Below are positions 1 to 6,092 of a stretch of 20,249 nucleotides of DNA, piece after piece. The stretch's first letter is position 1. Each line of letters begins with the position of its first letter. Position numbers and translations under genes: made by a program. The stretch is from an uncultured Oscillospiraceae bacterium (GTDB lineage Bacteria; Bacillota_A; Clostridia; Oscillospirales; Oscillospiraceae). The notes under the pieces are model-generated. The model was not told where the DNA came from. It searched no databases and saw nothing but the letters and a program-made list of their open reading frames with translations. The stretch spans positions 1-20,249 of the forward strand of contig CALXGC010000046.1 of assembly GCA_944387755.1 (NCBI GenBank), written 5' to 3'.

Positions 1-2
1 CT

Positions 3-113
3 GCTATCATTGCATTGACAAATGATGCAGTACAGTTCGATGATTTTGTTCACACCTCTATTATCGGACTTTTTGTGTCATTTGTCTCTCTTTTTTTAAG
101 ATTCTACTATTGA
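3..113 (+). CDS. Possible C-terminal end of an upstream gene (partial)
   Basis: One frame is open from the window edge for 36 codons and ends in TGA at 111-113. The translated tail is hydrophobic near its end (SIIGLFVSFVSLFLRFYY), which would suit the last membrane segment of a membrane protein. The stretch is AT-rich, unlike most genes here, and is followed at once by the GC-rich repeat cluster. No family can be recognised from so short a piece. It could equally be open by chance, so confidence is low. Confidence 0.3.
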   Translation, partial: AIIALTNDAVQFDDFVHTSIIGLFVSFVSLFLRFYY

Positions 114-120
114 TTCGCGT

Positions 121-474
121 CGAAGGGGGAGGCTTTTAGGCGCGCCGGGCCGTCGCGCCCCGCGCATACGACCGCCCCCTCATCACGGCGCTTCGCGCCA
201 CCTTCCCCCCGGTGGGGGGAAGGCTTTGGAGGGCGCGCCGGGCCGTCGCGCCCCACGGATACGTCTGCAATTTGCCCCCTTTTGAAAGGGGGTGCCGCCC
301 AACGGGCGGCGGGGGATTGCGTCTCGCGCATACGTCCGCCGGTTTTACCCCTTCCGCCTCGCTTCGTCCGGCACCTCCCCCGTTGTTTTTACCCCCTCCG
401 CCTCGCTTCGCTCGGCACCTCCCCCGAAGGGGGAGGCTTTTAGGCGCGCCGGGTCGTCGCGCCCCGCGCATGTG
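121..474. repeat. Cluster of GC-rich intergenic hairpin repeats
   Basis: Three related units (about 121-170, 212-263, 426-474) share GGGGGAGGCTTT followed by a variant of GGCGCGCCGGGCCGTCGCG. Two further units (343-381 and 387-425) share CCGCCTCGCTTCG and GGCACCTCCCCC. Perfect hairpins lie inside the cluster: 201-210 with 214-223, 275-282 with 285-292, 294-300 with 304-310, and 418-425 with 429-436. The last is a CCTCCCCC/GGGGGAGG stem followed by CTTTT, so it could end transcription of an upstream gene. Reading frames crossing this stretch are proline/arginine-rich, have no ribosome binding site and look like noise. Dispersed elements of this kind are common between genes in GC-rich Oscillospiraceae. 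Confidence 0.8.
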
Positions 475-504
475 TCCGTTTTTTTGCCCCCGGCCTGTTG
501 AATG

Positions 505-570
505 AGGTAAAATTAAATAAAAAGAAAAACAAAATAAAAGATTGACTTTCATAAAATTAAATGTTATACT
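505..570 (+). promoter_or_regulatory. Strong sigma-A promoter with A-rich upstream element
   Basis: TTGACT (542-547), a 17-bp spacer and TATACT (565-570) form a near-consensus promoter. TG at 562-563 gives an extended -10. The stretch 505-541 is almost entirely A/T with several A runs, as expected of an UP element contacting the RNA polymerase alpha subunits. Transcription would begin near 577, twenty bases before the DUF2089-like gene. Confidence 0.85.
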
Positions 571-596
571 CCAAATACAGAAGGGAGGCAGCGGAG

Positions 597-896
597 ATGG
601 CCATTGAAGCTGTGCCGGATTGGATGTCCGGGCTGGAAGAGGAGGACGTGGCGTTTATCAAAAAATTTGTGCTGGCCTCCGGGTCGCTGAAGGAGATGGC
701 GAAGGAGTACGGCGTCACTTATCCCACTGTGCGCCTGCGGCTGGACCGGCTGATTCAGAAGATCCAGCTGAGCGAGGACACCGCCGCCGACCCCTATATC
801 GGCCTCATCAAGCGGCTGACGGTGGGCGACAGGCTGGATTTTGACACCGCCAAGCTTTTGATTTCCGCCTATAAGAGGACGAGAGGAGAGATGTAA
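597..896 (+). CDS. DUF2089-type helix-turn-helix protein
   Basis: This is a 99-residue protein resembling the C-terminal helix-turn-helix part of DUF2089 proteins. Residues about 10-55 contain the MSGLEEEDVAFIKKFVLASG segment, then a helix-turn-helix with KEMAKEYGVTYPTVRLRLDR. Full DUF2089 proteins often carry an N-terminal zinc ribbon; this one has no cysteine pair and begins directly with the helical part. I chose ATG 597 because AAGGGAGG (581-588) lies eight bases upstream. The in-frame ATG at 561 sits inside the promoter. The next gene starts two bases after the stop, so the two are almost surely co-transcribed. A DNA-binding regulatory role is likely from the fold; the target is unknown. 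Confidence 0.8.
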   Translation: MAIEAVPDWMSGLEEEDVAFIKKFVLASGSLKEMAKEYGVTYPTVRLRLDRLIQKIQLSEDTAADPYIGLIKRLTVGDRLDFDTAKLLISAYKRTRGEM

Positions 897-898
897 GG

Positions 899-1387
899 AT
901 GGCAATGGCTTCTGTTGTGGGTCTGATTGCCCTGCCCGTTATCCTGGTGGGCATTCTGCTGCCGGTGGCCGCGGTTGTGGCGCTTCAGGTGTGGCTGTGC
1001 CGGCGGAAAAACCGCTGGCTGGGGCTGATTCTGCCGGGGCTGAGCTTTCTGTGCAGCCTGCTGCTGGTGTTTAACGCGGCGGCCTTCGGGGGGCTGGCCA
1101 GGGGCGGCGCTTCCCTCACGGTGACGGAAGACGGTCAGGTGGTGGAGCACCGGGAGACAGAGGACGGCGTCACCACCGTCTACGACGGGGAGGGCAACAT
1201 TTTAAAGCAGTACGGGGAGCGCACCCAGGGGGACGGCCTGTCTCTGGAGACGGGGCTTCTGGCGGGGGTTGTCTTCCTGGTGTCCAACATCCCCACGGTG
1301 GTGCTGGGGGGAATCTGGCTGTACTATAAGAACCGCCGGGATTTCCGCGACGAGATGAAGCGGATGAACATACAGGATTTGGAGTAA
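899..1387 (+). CDS. Three-helix membrane protein of unknown function
   Basis: This is a 162-residue integral membrane protein. Hydrophobic segments lie at about residues 5-33, 41-64 and 118-142. Between the second and third is a roughly 50-residue hydrophilic loop rich in acidic residues and threonine (VTEDGQVVEHRETEDGVTTV), probably outside the cell. A charged C-terminal tail (KNRRDFRDEMKRM) would be cytoplasmic. ATG 899 follows AGGAG (884-888) at ten bases; a second ATG at 905 is possible. It is the distal gene of the DUF2089 pair and ends just before a strong terminator. I do not recognise a family. The arrangement of a small DNA-binding protein with a membrane protein bearing an exposed loop suggests envelope sensing, but that is inference. 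Confidence 0.75.
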   Translation: MAMASVVGLIALPVILVGILLPVAAVVALQVWLCRRKNRWLGLILPGLSFLCSLLLVFNAAAFGGLARGGASLTVTEDGQVVEHRETEDGVTTVYDGEGNILKQYGERTQGDGLSLETGLLAGVVFLVSNIPTVVLGGIWLYYKNRRDFRDEMKRMNIQDLE

Positions 1388-1396
1388 GAAACACAG

Positions 1397-1439
1397 CGGG
1401 GCGCCGCGGCCGGAAAGCCGCGGCGCCCCGTTTCGTTTT
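1397..1439 (+). terminator. Rho-independent terminator of the DUF2089 operon
   Basis: A perfect 14-bp GC-only stem (1397-1410 with 1417-1430) with a six-base loop is followed by TTTCGTTTTC. It lies ten bases after the membrane-protein stop. The end of the convergent GntR gene is 17 bases away, so it may also limit transcription from the other side, although the T-run is poorer in that direction. Confidence 0.9.
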
Positions 1440-1455
1440 CAGGTGGGAATCAGGC

Positions 1456-2103
1456 TCAGATCAGGCGCTGGTCCACGCCCTGGATGTGCAGCTCCATGGC
1501 CGCATAGGCGTGGTCATAGTCCCGTGCGGCCAGCGCTTCAATGATCTCCCGGTGCTCCTCCACCGCCACGGGCTTGGCGTTGTACAGGGTCATGGAGAGC
1601 ATCAGACAGCGGGAGGAGTGGGCGTTGATCCGGCAGATGAGGTCGTACAGGAAGCGGTTCTGGGTGGCCTTGGCCAGGGTGATATGGAACCGGGAGTCCT
1701 GCTGGATGTACTCCATGTAGTCGTCCGCCGTGTTCATGGGAATTTTCTGCTGGCGCAGGAGGGTGTCCTGAAGCTGTGCGATGAGGGTGGGCGTCACCTT
1801 GCCCCGCAGCTCGTCCATTACCAGCAGCTCCAGGGTCAGGCGCACCTGCCGGATGTTGGCCACGTCTTCGGGGGTCAGGTCGCTGACCACGATGTTTTTT
1901 CCCTGGGCGTCGGCCAGGCCCTCGTCAATCAGGCGGCGCAGGGCGGTGCGCAGGGGGGTGCGGCTGATAGACAGAGCCTCTGAGAGCTTCTCCTCAATCA
2001 GCGCCTCCCCTGGGCGCAGCTCATGGAATACGATGGCCTTCCGGATGATCTGATAGGCCTGTTCGGACAGCGTCTCACCTTTTTTTACCGTTACTAACAC
2101 CAC
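1456..2103 (-). CDS. GntR-family transcriptional regulator, FadR/FCD subfamily
   Basis: This is a one-component repressor of about 215 residues. The N-terminal winged helix-turn-helix (about residues 12-75) contains LRPGEALIEEKLSEALSIS followed by RTPLRTALRRL, typical of GntR proteins. The C-terminal all-helical FCD ligand domain (about 80-210) has the expected spaced histidines: DSRFHITLAKATQN, EEHREII and MELHIQG. FCD domains usually bind a metal and a carboxylate. I chose GTG 2103 because AGGAG (2111-2115) lies seven bases upstream; GTG 2100 is an alternative. A longer version from ATG 2193 would run through the upstream hairpin and lacks a ribosome binding site. It lies 127 bp downstream of the M20 gene on the same strand and is the obvious candidate for the paired operators at 3939-3953 and 4145-4159. 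Confidence 0.92.
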   Translation of the reverse strand: MVLVTVKKGETLSEQAYQIIRKAIVFHELRPGEALIEEKLSEALSISRTPLRTALRRLIDEGLADAQGKNIVVSDLTPEDVANIRQVRLTLELLVMDELRGKVTPTLIAQLQDTLLRQQKIPMNTADDYMEYIQQDSRFHITLAKATQNRFLYDLICRINAHSSRCLMLSMTLYNAKPVAVEEHREIIEALAARDYDHAYAAMELHIQGVDQRLI

Positions 2104-2165
2104 GAAATCTCTCCTAACCCACGGCGGACAATTGGCGCGGCCGTATTTTGCGTGACAGGACAAAC

Positions 2166-2199
2166 TGGCTGATGCGGGCATTTCTACCCGCATCAGCCA
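2166..2199 (-). terminator. Hairpin between the M20 gene and the GntR gene
   Basis: A perfect 13-bp inverted repeat (TGGCTGATGCGGG at 2166-2178, CCCGCATCAGCCA at 2187-2199) with an eight-base loop lies 31 bases past the M20 stop. On the minus strand it is followed by GTTTGTCC, a short and imperfect U-tract. It is best read as a weak terminator allowing some read-through into the GntR gene. An operator role for the symmetrical sequence cannot be excluded. Confidence 0.6.
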
Positions 2200-2230
2200 A
2201 TCACAGGATGTTATGCCATCGAGTTACAGT

Positions 2231-3886
2231 TTAGCACCCGATCAGATACTTTTCAAGGGCTTTCAGCATGATCACCGGGAGTTTTCCGAAGGTGTACTCC
2301 TTGTGGACGCGCTCGGTCCACTTGTGGGCGTCCTTGCCGTGGCAGCCGAAGTTGAAGGCGGGGATGTTCATGCGCTTGATCTGCTCCAGGGGCACGTTGT
2401 AGATGGTCTTCATGTTGGGCATGTTCTTGACCAGGGTGTCGATGGAGGAGTCGGTGTCGTCCAGCTTCAGATAGCTGCTGTCGGTGAGCACCGGGAAGAA
2501 CTGCATCATCTTCAGCTCCTCGCCCATCTCCGGCTCCAGCTCCTTGAGCAGGCCGGTCACGCTGTCCAGCAGGACCTTCTCGTCCGGATTCTCGCTCTTG
2601 AGGGTGTTCCGGGGGCAGTAGGGGGGCGCCAGGAAGACCACCACGGTGGGGGTGTTGATGCTGTTGACGGTGCTGAGGTACTCCACGATCTGCAGGCAGA
2701 TCTCGCGGAAGTCCACGGAGGCGGCCAGGCCCTTCTGGGAGATCTCCTCGATGGTCTGGTCCACATCGGGGTTGATGGCCTTGGCGCGCTGGTAGAGCTC
2801 GTCGTAGTCCAGCACCTGGAGGTTGTACTCCCGCTTCTTATAGGTCAGGCCCGTCATGGCGCAGTACTTCTGGCTCTGCTCGTCGGTGTAGGCGTCCACT
2901 GTCTTCAGGGCGTCCATGGCCACGGACTTCAGGCGGGCGAAGATGTCGTCCATCTCCATGTTGTGGATGAAGTAGTTGAAGTAGACGAAGGCGGAGAAGG
3001 CGGTCTGCACGTCGTAGGAGGGCTTCAGGTCCTTCAGCTTCAGAGTGGTGGGGGGCATGGTGTACTCGCCGTTGTACACGTCGCTGAACTCGGCCCGCAG
3101 GTCCATGGCCTTCACAATCTCAGAGGCCACCAGGGAGGCGCTGAAGCCCTCATAGCCCTGTCCGGCGTGGGTGGGCTTGCCGACGATATAGAAGCAGGGG
3201 AGAATCTTGCCCACGGCGCCGGCGTGGAAGTAGTGGGCGGTGTCGCCGGGGAAGGCGGGGGAGATGAAGTCGGTGTTCATGGCCATCTTGTAGTGGAGCT
3301 GGTACTTCTCCTTCAGCTCCTCCAGCACGTCCAGGGAGTTCATGATGCCGGTGTGCTGGTTCTCCTCCACCGGGTTGGTCATGAAAATCAGGTTGCCGTC
3401 GAACTGGTCCAGGTGCTGGGTGAAGTACTTCATCAGCGTCAGGTTGACGGCGTCGCCGCACTTCATATCGGAGGCGCCCCGTCCGAAGAGCCACTCGCCG
3501 GAGGCGATGTCGGCCAGCACGTCGGGGTCGCTGGTAATGGCCTTGATTTTCTCCGGCAGGGCGTCGCAGTCAAAGGCGTACTCCTGGATGGAACCGAAGT
3601 CGGCAATGCCCACCGTGTCGCAGTGGCCGTGGAGAATGATGGTCTCCTTGCTGGCGCTCTTCGTGCCGAAGGCGATGGCGATGACGTTCACCCGGTTCCA
3701 GGGATCGTTCTTCAGGGGCTGAACGATCAGCTGCTCCGGCCGCTGGGCGAAGTAGGGCAGCTCCCGCAGCCACTGGGCCATGTACTCCGCCACCTCGCGC
3801 TCGCCCTTGGAATTGTTCAGACTGGGGATGGACACCAGCTTCTTGGTCAGGGCGAGGGACTCCTCGTAGAACGGATAGTTTTGCAT
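2231..3886 (-). CDS. M20-family metallohydrolase, RocB-like
   Basis: This is a 551-residue zinc-dependent hydrolase of the M20 superfamily. Its length and layout match RocB-type proteins (about 550 residues), whose exact reaction is not settled although the Bacillus member sits in the arginine-utilisation genes. Visible metal-site motifs are HGHCDTV (residues 86-92; H88 and D90), GRGASDMKCG (135-144; D140), the acidic pair in NPVEENQHTG (E174, E175) and HGKDAHKWTERVH near the C-terminus (from about 516). GKPTHAG (236-242) marks the lid/dimerisation domain. No signal peptide is present, so it is cytoplasmic. ATG 3886 is preceded at seven bases by AAGGAGG (3894-3900). It is divergent from the TRAP operon, and both share a regulatory region. 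The likely role is hydrolysis of an amide or N-acyl compound imported by the transporter; the substrate is unknown. Confidence 0.88.
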   Translation of the reverse strand: MQNYPFYEESLALTKKLVSIPSLNNSKGEREVAEYMAQWLRELPYFAQRPEQLIVQPLKNDPWNRVNVIAIAFGTKSASKETIILHGHCDTVGIADFGSIQEYAFDCDALPEKIKAITSDPDVLADIASGEWLFGRGASDMKCGDAVNLTLMKYFTQHLDQFDGNLIFMTNPVEENQHTGIMNSLDVLEELKEKYQLHYKMAMNTDFISPAFPGDTAHYFHAGAVGKILPCFYIVGKPTHAGQGYEGFSASLVASEIVKAMDLRAEFSDVYNGEYTMPPTTLKLKDLKPSYDVQTAFSAFVYFNYFIHNMEMDDIFARLKSVAMDALKTVDAYTDEQSQKYCAMTGLTYKKREYNLQVLDYDELYQRAKAINPDVDQTIEEISQKGLAASVDFREICLQIVEYLSTVNSINTPTVVVFLAPPYCPRNTLKSENPDEKVLLDSVTGLLKELEPEMGEELKMMQFFPVLTDSSYLKLDDTDSSIDTLVKNMPNMKTIYNVPLEQIKRMNIPAFNFGCHGKDAHKWTERVHKEYTFGKLPVIMLKALEKYLIGC

Positions 3887-3938
3887 CTTGAAGCCTCCTT
3901 AACAGTCAAAAATGGGATAGAGTGGGAATGCTGACTTT

Positions 3939-3953
3939 GTATTCTGTATACAA
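3939..3953 (-). promoter_or_regulatory. Putative GntR operator, M20 side
   Basis: Read on the minus strand this is TTGTATACAGAATAC, centred on the self-complementary GTATAC. It starts eight bases after the -10 box of the M20 promoter, so a bound protein would cover the transcription start. Fourteen of fifteen bases match the site at 4145-4159. GT/AC-centred palindromes are typical of FadR-subfamily GntR operators. Confidence 0.65.
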
Positions 3954-3960
3954 TGAGGCC

Positions 3961-3989
3961 ATTATAGTGGGTCCGCCTATGATTGTCAA
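3961..3989 (-). promoter_or_regulatory. Consensus sigma-A promoter for the M20 gene
   Basis: On the minus strand, TTGACA (3984-3989), a 17-bp spacer (3967-3983) and TATAAT (3961-3966) form an exact consensus promoter. An A/T-rich tract (3990-4023) lies upstream. Transcription should start near 3954, giving a leader of about 70 bases. Such a perfect promoter implies that control is by repression. Confidence 0.9.
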
Positions 3990-4101
3990 GAATGAAATAA
4001 AAAAATAATTTTAATGTTTTAAACTTGGACAGGCAGACAAATTCCAAAACAGAATGCAAAGCATGAAAATATATGAAAATAGAAAATTCCCTAAAAACTT
4101 C

Positions 4102-4130
4102 TTGACAGATGGACAAACATACTGTATTTT
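4102..4130 (+). promoter_or_regulatory. Sigma-A promoter for the TRAP operon
   Basis: TTGACA (4102-4107), a 17-bp spacer and TATTTT (4125-4130) form a good promoter, with A/T-rich sequence upstream (4060-4100). The start site would be near 4137, eight bases before the second putative operator. That gives a dctP leader of roughly 245 bases. Confidence 0.8.
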
Positions 4131-4144
4131 TAGATAAACCGCTT

Positions 4145-4159
4145 TTGTATACAGAGTAC
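4145..4159 (+). promoter_or_regulatory. Putative GntR operator, TRAP side
   Basis: TTGTATACAGAGTAC lies about fifteen bases after the -10 of the TRAP promoter. It differs from the M20-side site at one base and is oriented the same way relative to its own gene. A further inverted element (TACAG at 4149-4154 and CTGTA at 4166-4170) surrounds it. The matched placement at both divergent promoters supports one shared repressor. Confidence 0.65.
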
Positions 4160-4179
4160 TGAACACTGTACGGCCCCCG

Positions 4180-4209
4180 CCGCCCCGCCGGTGACATACC
4201 GGGGGGCGG
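4180..4209 (+). promoter_or_regulatory. Stable hairpin in the dctP leader
   Basis: CCGCCCC (4180-4186) pairs with GGGGCGG (4203-4209), and CCGGT (4188-4192) pairs with ACCGG (4198-4202). A single bulged G (4187) and a five-base loop complete the hairpin. No T-run follows, so this is not a standard terminator. The remaining leader, 4210-4380, shows no recognisable riboswitch. Confidence 0.6.
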
Positions 4210-4380
4210 AAGAGTATGGCAGGGAGATCTGCAAGTTTCTTGTGTGGAAAATGCGGAACAGGGCACACAGCGCGGACAGAGGTAGCTTCAGAAGAAAACA
4301 GGATGCAGGAACAAAGAGAGGTAATCGCGTGCGTGCCAGTCCGATTTTCAAAAATAATTTTATCTGGAGGGACATTGAGG

Positions 4381-5478
4381 ATGAAAATGAAAAAGTATGC
4401 TGCGATGGCTCTGGCCGCTGCGATGCTCATGGGACTGTCCGCCTGCGGCGGCGGCGACGCCTCCTCTAACGCGGGAGGTTCCGCCAGCACCGGCGGCTCC
4501 AGCACTGCCGGGAGCGCCGGCGGCACCGACACCAGCAACGCGGAGTTCCGCCTGGTGATCGGCTCCACCATTCAGGACGACTCCGCCTCCGGCATCGCCC
4601 TGCTGGACTACTTCGAGCCCTACATCGAGGAGAACTCCGGCGGCCGCATCGCCGTGGAGGTGCAGAACAACTCCGTGCTGGGCGGCGACCGCGAGCTCTA
4701 CGAGGCCCTTCAGCTCAACACCGTGCAGGCCTCGTTCGGCCCCATGTCCACCCTGGCCAACTTCGAGCCCAACTACCAGGTGTGCGACTTCCCCTTCCTG
4801 TTCACCACCAAGGAGCAGGCCTATGAGGCCCTGGACGGCGAGTTCGGCTCCAAGCTGGCCGAGAACCTGCCCAACGTCGGCATGCGCCTGCTGGCCTACG
4901 GCGAGAACGCCTTCCGCAACGTCTCCAACAGCTCCCACCCCATCGAGACGCTGGACGACATGAAGGGTCTGAAGATCCGCGTCATGGAGTCCCCCGTGAA
5001 CATCGCCACCTATGAGGCCCTGGGCTGCACCCCCACCCCCATGGCCTTCAACGAGCTGTACACCGGCCTGCAGCAGGGCACCGTGGACGGCCAGGACAAC
5101 GGCGTGGTGCTGACCTACACCTCCAAGCTCTATGAGGTGCAGAGCTACTACAGCTTCATCGGCCAGATCTACGCCCCCAACGCCATCGTGGTGTCCGAGG
5201 CCTTCTGGCAGACCCTGCCGGAGGACCTGCAGCAGGTGGTCATCGACGGCTCCGTGTACGCCATGGAGAACCAGCGCGAGCTGAACACCCAGATGGAGGA
5301 CGAGCTCCTTCAGGAGATGGTGGACCAGGGCTACCTGGAGGTCAACTATGTCGAGGGCGAGGCCCTGGACGCCTTCAAAGAGGCCACCAAGGGCGTGTGG
5401 GAGCAGTTCAAGGACGAGATCGACCCCGAAATCTATGAGATGGCGGTTGAGATCCGCGACAGCGGCGCCGCTGCCTGA
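4381..5478 (+). CDS. dctP: TRAP transporter substrate-binding lipoprotein (DctP family)
   Basis: This is the extracytoplasmic solute receptor of a tripartite ATP-independent periplasmic transporter, 365 residues. A signal peptide ends in a lipobox (LSAC, C22), so the protein is anchored to the outer face of the membrane, as expected in a Gram-positive cell. A Ser/Gly/Ala-rich linker (23-52) precedes the receptor fold. Family motifs include LKIRVMES (197-204; R200 is the usual carboxylate-binding arginine) and ELYTGLQQGTVDGQDN (225-240). I chose ATG 4381 because GGAGG (4366-4370) lies ten bases upstream and the signal peptide begins there. An in-frame ATG at 4216 would put about 55 unrelated residues before it. 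Strong C-ending codon bias suggests high expression. DctP ligands are mostly carboxylates; the specific one is unknown. Confidence 0.95.
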   Translation: MKMKKYAAMALAAAMLMGLSACGGGDASSNAGGSASTGGSSTAGSAGGTDTSNAEFRLVIGSTIQDDSASGIALLDYFEPYIEENSGGRIAVEVQNNSVLGGDRELYEALQLNTVQASFGPMSTLANFEPNYQVCDFPFLFTTKEQAYEALDGEFGSKLAENLPNVGMRLLAYGENAFRNVSNSSHPIETLDDMKGLKIRVMESPVNIATYEALGCTPTPMAFNELYTGLQQGTVDGQDNGVVLTYTSKLYEVQSYYSFIGQIYAPNAIVVSEAFWQTLPEDLQQVVIDGSVYAMENQRELNTQMEDELLQEMVDQGYLEVNYVEGEALDAFKEATKGVWEQFKDEIDPEIYEMAVEIRDSGAAA

Positions 5479-5508
5479 CCGCAGGGTTCCGTAAGCAAGA
5501 GATAAGCT

Positions 5509-5544
5509 CCGCCCCGCTTCCCCCTCCGGGAGGGAGCGGGGCGG
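5509..5544 (+). promoter_or_regulatory. Intercistronic hairpin between dctP and dctQ
   Basis: CCGCCCCGCT (5509-5518) pairs exactly with AGCGGGGCGG (5535-5544), and part of the inner sequence pairs further. No U-tract follows. In solute-receptor operons such structures often protect the 3' end of the receptor message or reduce read-through, which gives more receptor than membrane subunits. Confidence 0.65.
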
Positions 5545-5582
5545 ACCGGAAAACCAGACGCTTACATCGACAGAGGTAGAGG

Positions 5583-6092
5583 ATGGATGGTATGAAAGAT
5601 AAGATTGTAAATGTTTGGAACCACCTGGAGGAATACTTCCTGTTTGTGATTCTGACGGCCATGGTTGCCATCATTTTCATCCAGGTGGTTATGCGGTACG
5701 TGTTCAACAACTCCCTGTCCTGGTCGGAAGAGCTGGCGCGCTATATGTACGTGTGGGTCACTTGGGTCGGCGTAAGCTACTCGGTGCGCAACGGCTCTCA
5801 CCTGCGGATTACCATGCTCCGGGACCGGCTGCCCCTGAAGGGGAGACAGGGCCTGGAAATTCTTGTAACGATTGTCTGGATTGCCTTCGGCCTGTTCGTG
5901 ATGTACATGGGCATTGAGGCGGTCACGATGATTGCCACCTATGGACAGCGCTCCTCCGCGCTGCGCATCCCCATGCAGTTCTGCTATCTGTCCATTCCGG
6001 TGGGCATGGGCCTGATGATTCTCCGCCTGATTGGCTCTCTGATTGGGCAGTTCAAGAACTTTGGAAAGAGTGAGGAGGGCAAGGCGGCATGA
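5583..6092 (+). CDS. dctQ: TRAP transporter small membrane subunit (DctQ family)
   Basis: This is a 169-residue membrane protein with four predicted helices (about 17-39, 52-68, 92-115 and 131-152), the normal DctQ layout. Family signatures are QVVMRYVFN (34-42), SWSEELARY (46-54) and IPMQFCYLSIPVG (129-141). It pairs with DctM to form the sodium-coupled transport unit. Two starts are possible: ATG 5583, with GAGG at 5573-5576, and ATG 5592, with AGAGG at 5578-5582. Both give reasonable spacing, and the first is listed. The stop overlaps the dctM start in an ATGA, indicating translational coupling. Confidence 0.95.
   Translation: MDGMKDKIVNVWNHLEEYFLFVILTAMVAIIFIQVVMRYVFNNSLSWSEELARYMYVWVTWVGVSYSVRNGSHLRITMLRDRLPLKGRQGLEILVTIVWIAFGLFVMYMGIEAVTMIATYGQRSSALRIPMQFCYLSIPVGMGLMILRLIGSLIGQFKNFGKSEEGKAA

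Noticed and set aside
121..474. CRISPR array
   Set aside because: Units vary in length and spacing, spacers are not unique equal-length segments and no cas gene is present.
136..552. Several open frames in the repeat cluster
   Set aside because: Their products are arginine/proline-rich translations of repeats with no ribosome binding site.
561..596. Earlier ATG (561) for the DUF2089-like protein
   Set aside because: It falls inside the extended -10 box of the promoter, and a good ribosome binding site serves ATG 597.
2104..2193. Longer GntR protein from ATG 2193
   Set aside because: The added residues are unlike the family, the stretch contains a hairpin, and GTG 2103 has AGGAG at the right distance.
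2213..3934. A 573-codon open frame on the plus strand across the M20 gene
   Set aside because: It is antisense to a gene with clear M20 motifs, is made of Val/Leu/His/Gly-rich low-complexity sequence and has no ribosome binding site; GC-rich codon bias leaves such frames open.
4216..4380. Longer DctP from ATG 4216
   Set aside because: It would bury the lipoprotein signal peptide behind 55 residues; GGAGG is correctly placed for ATG 4381.
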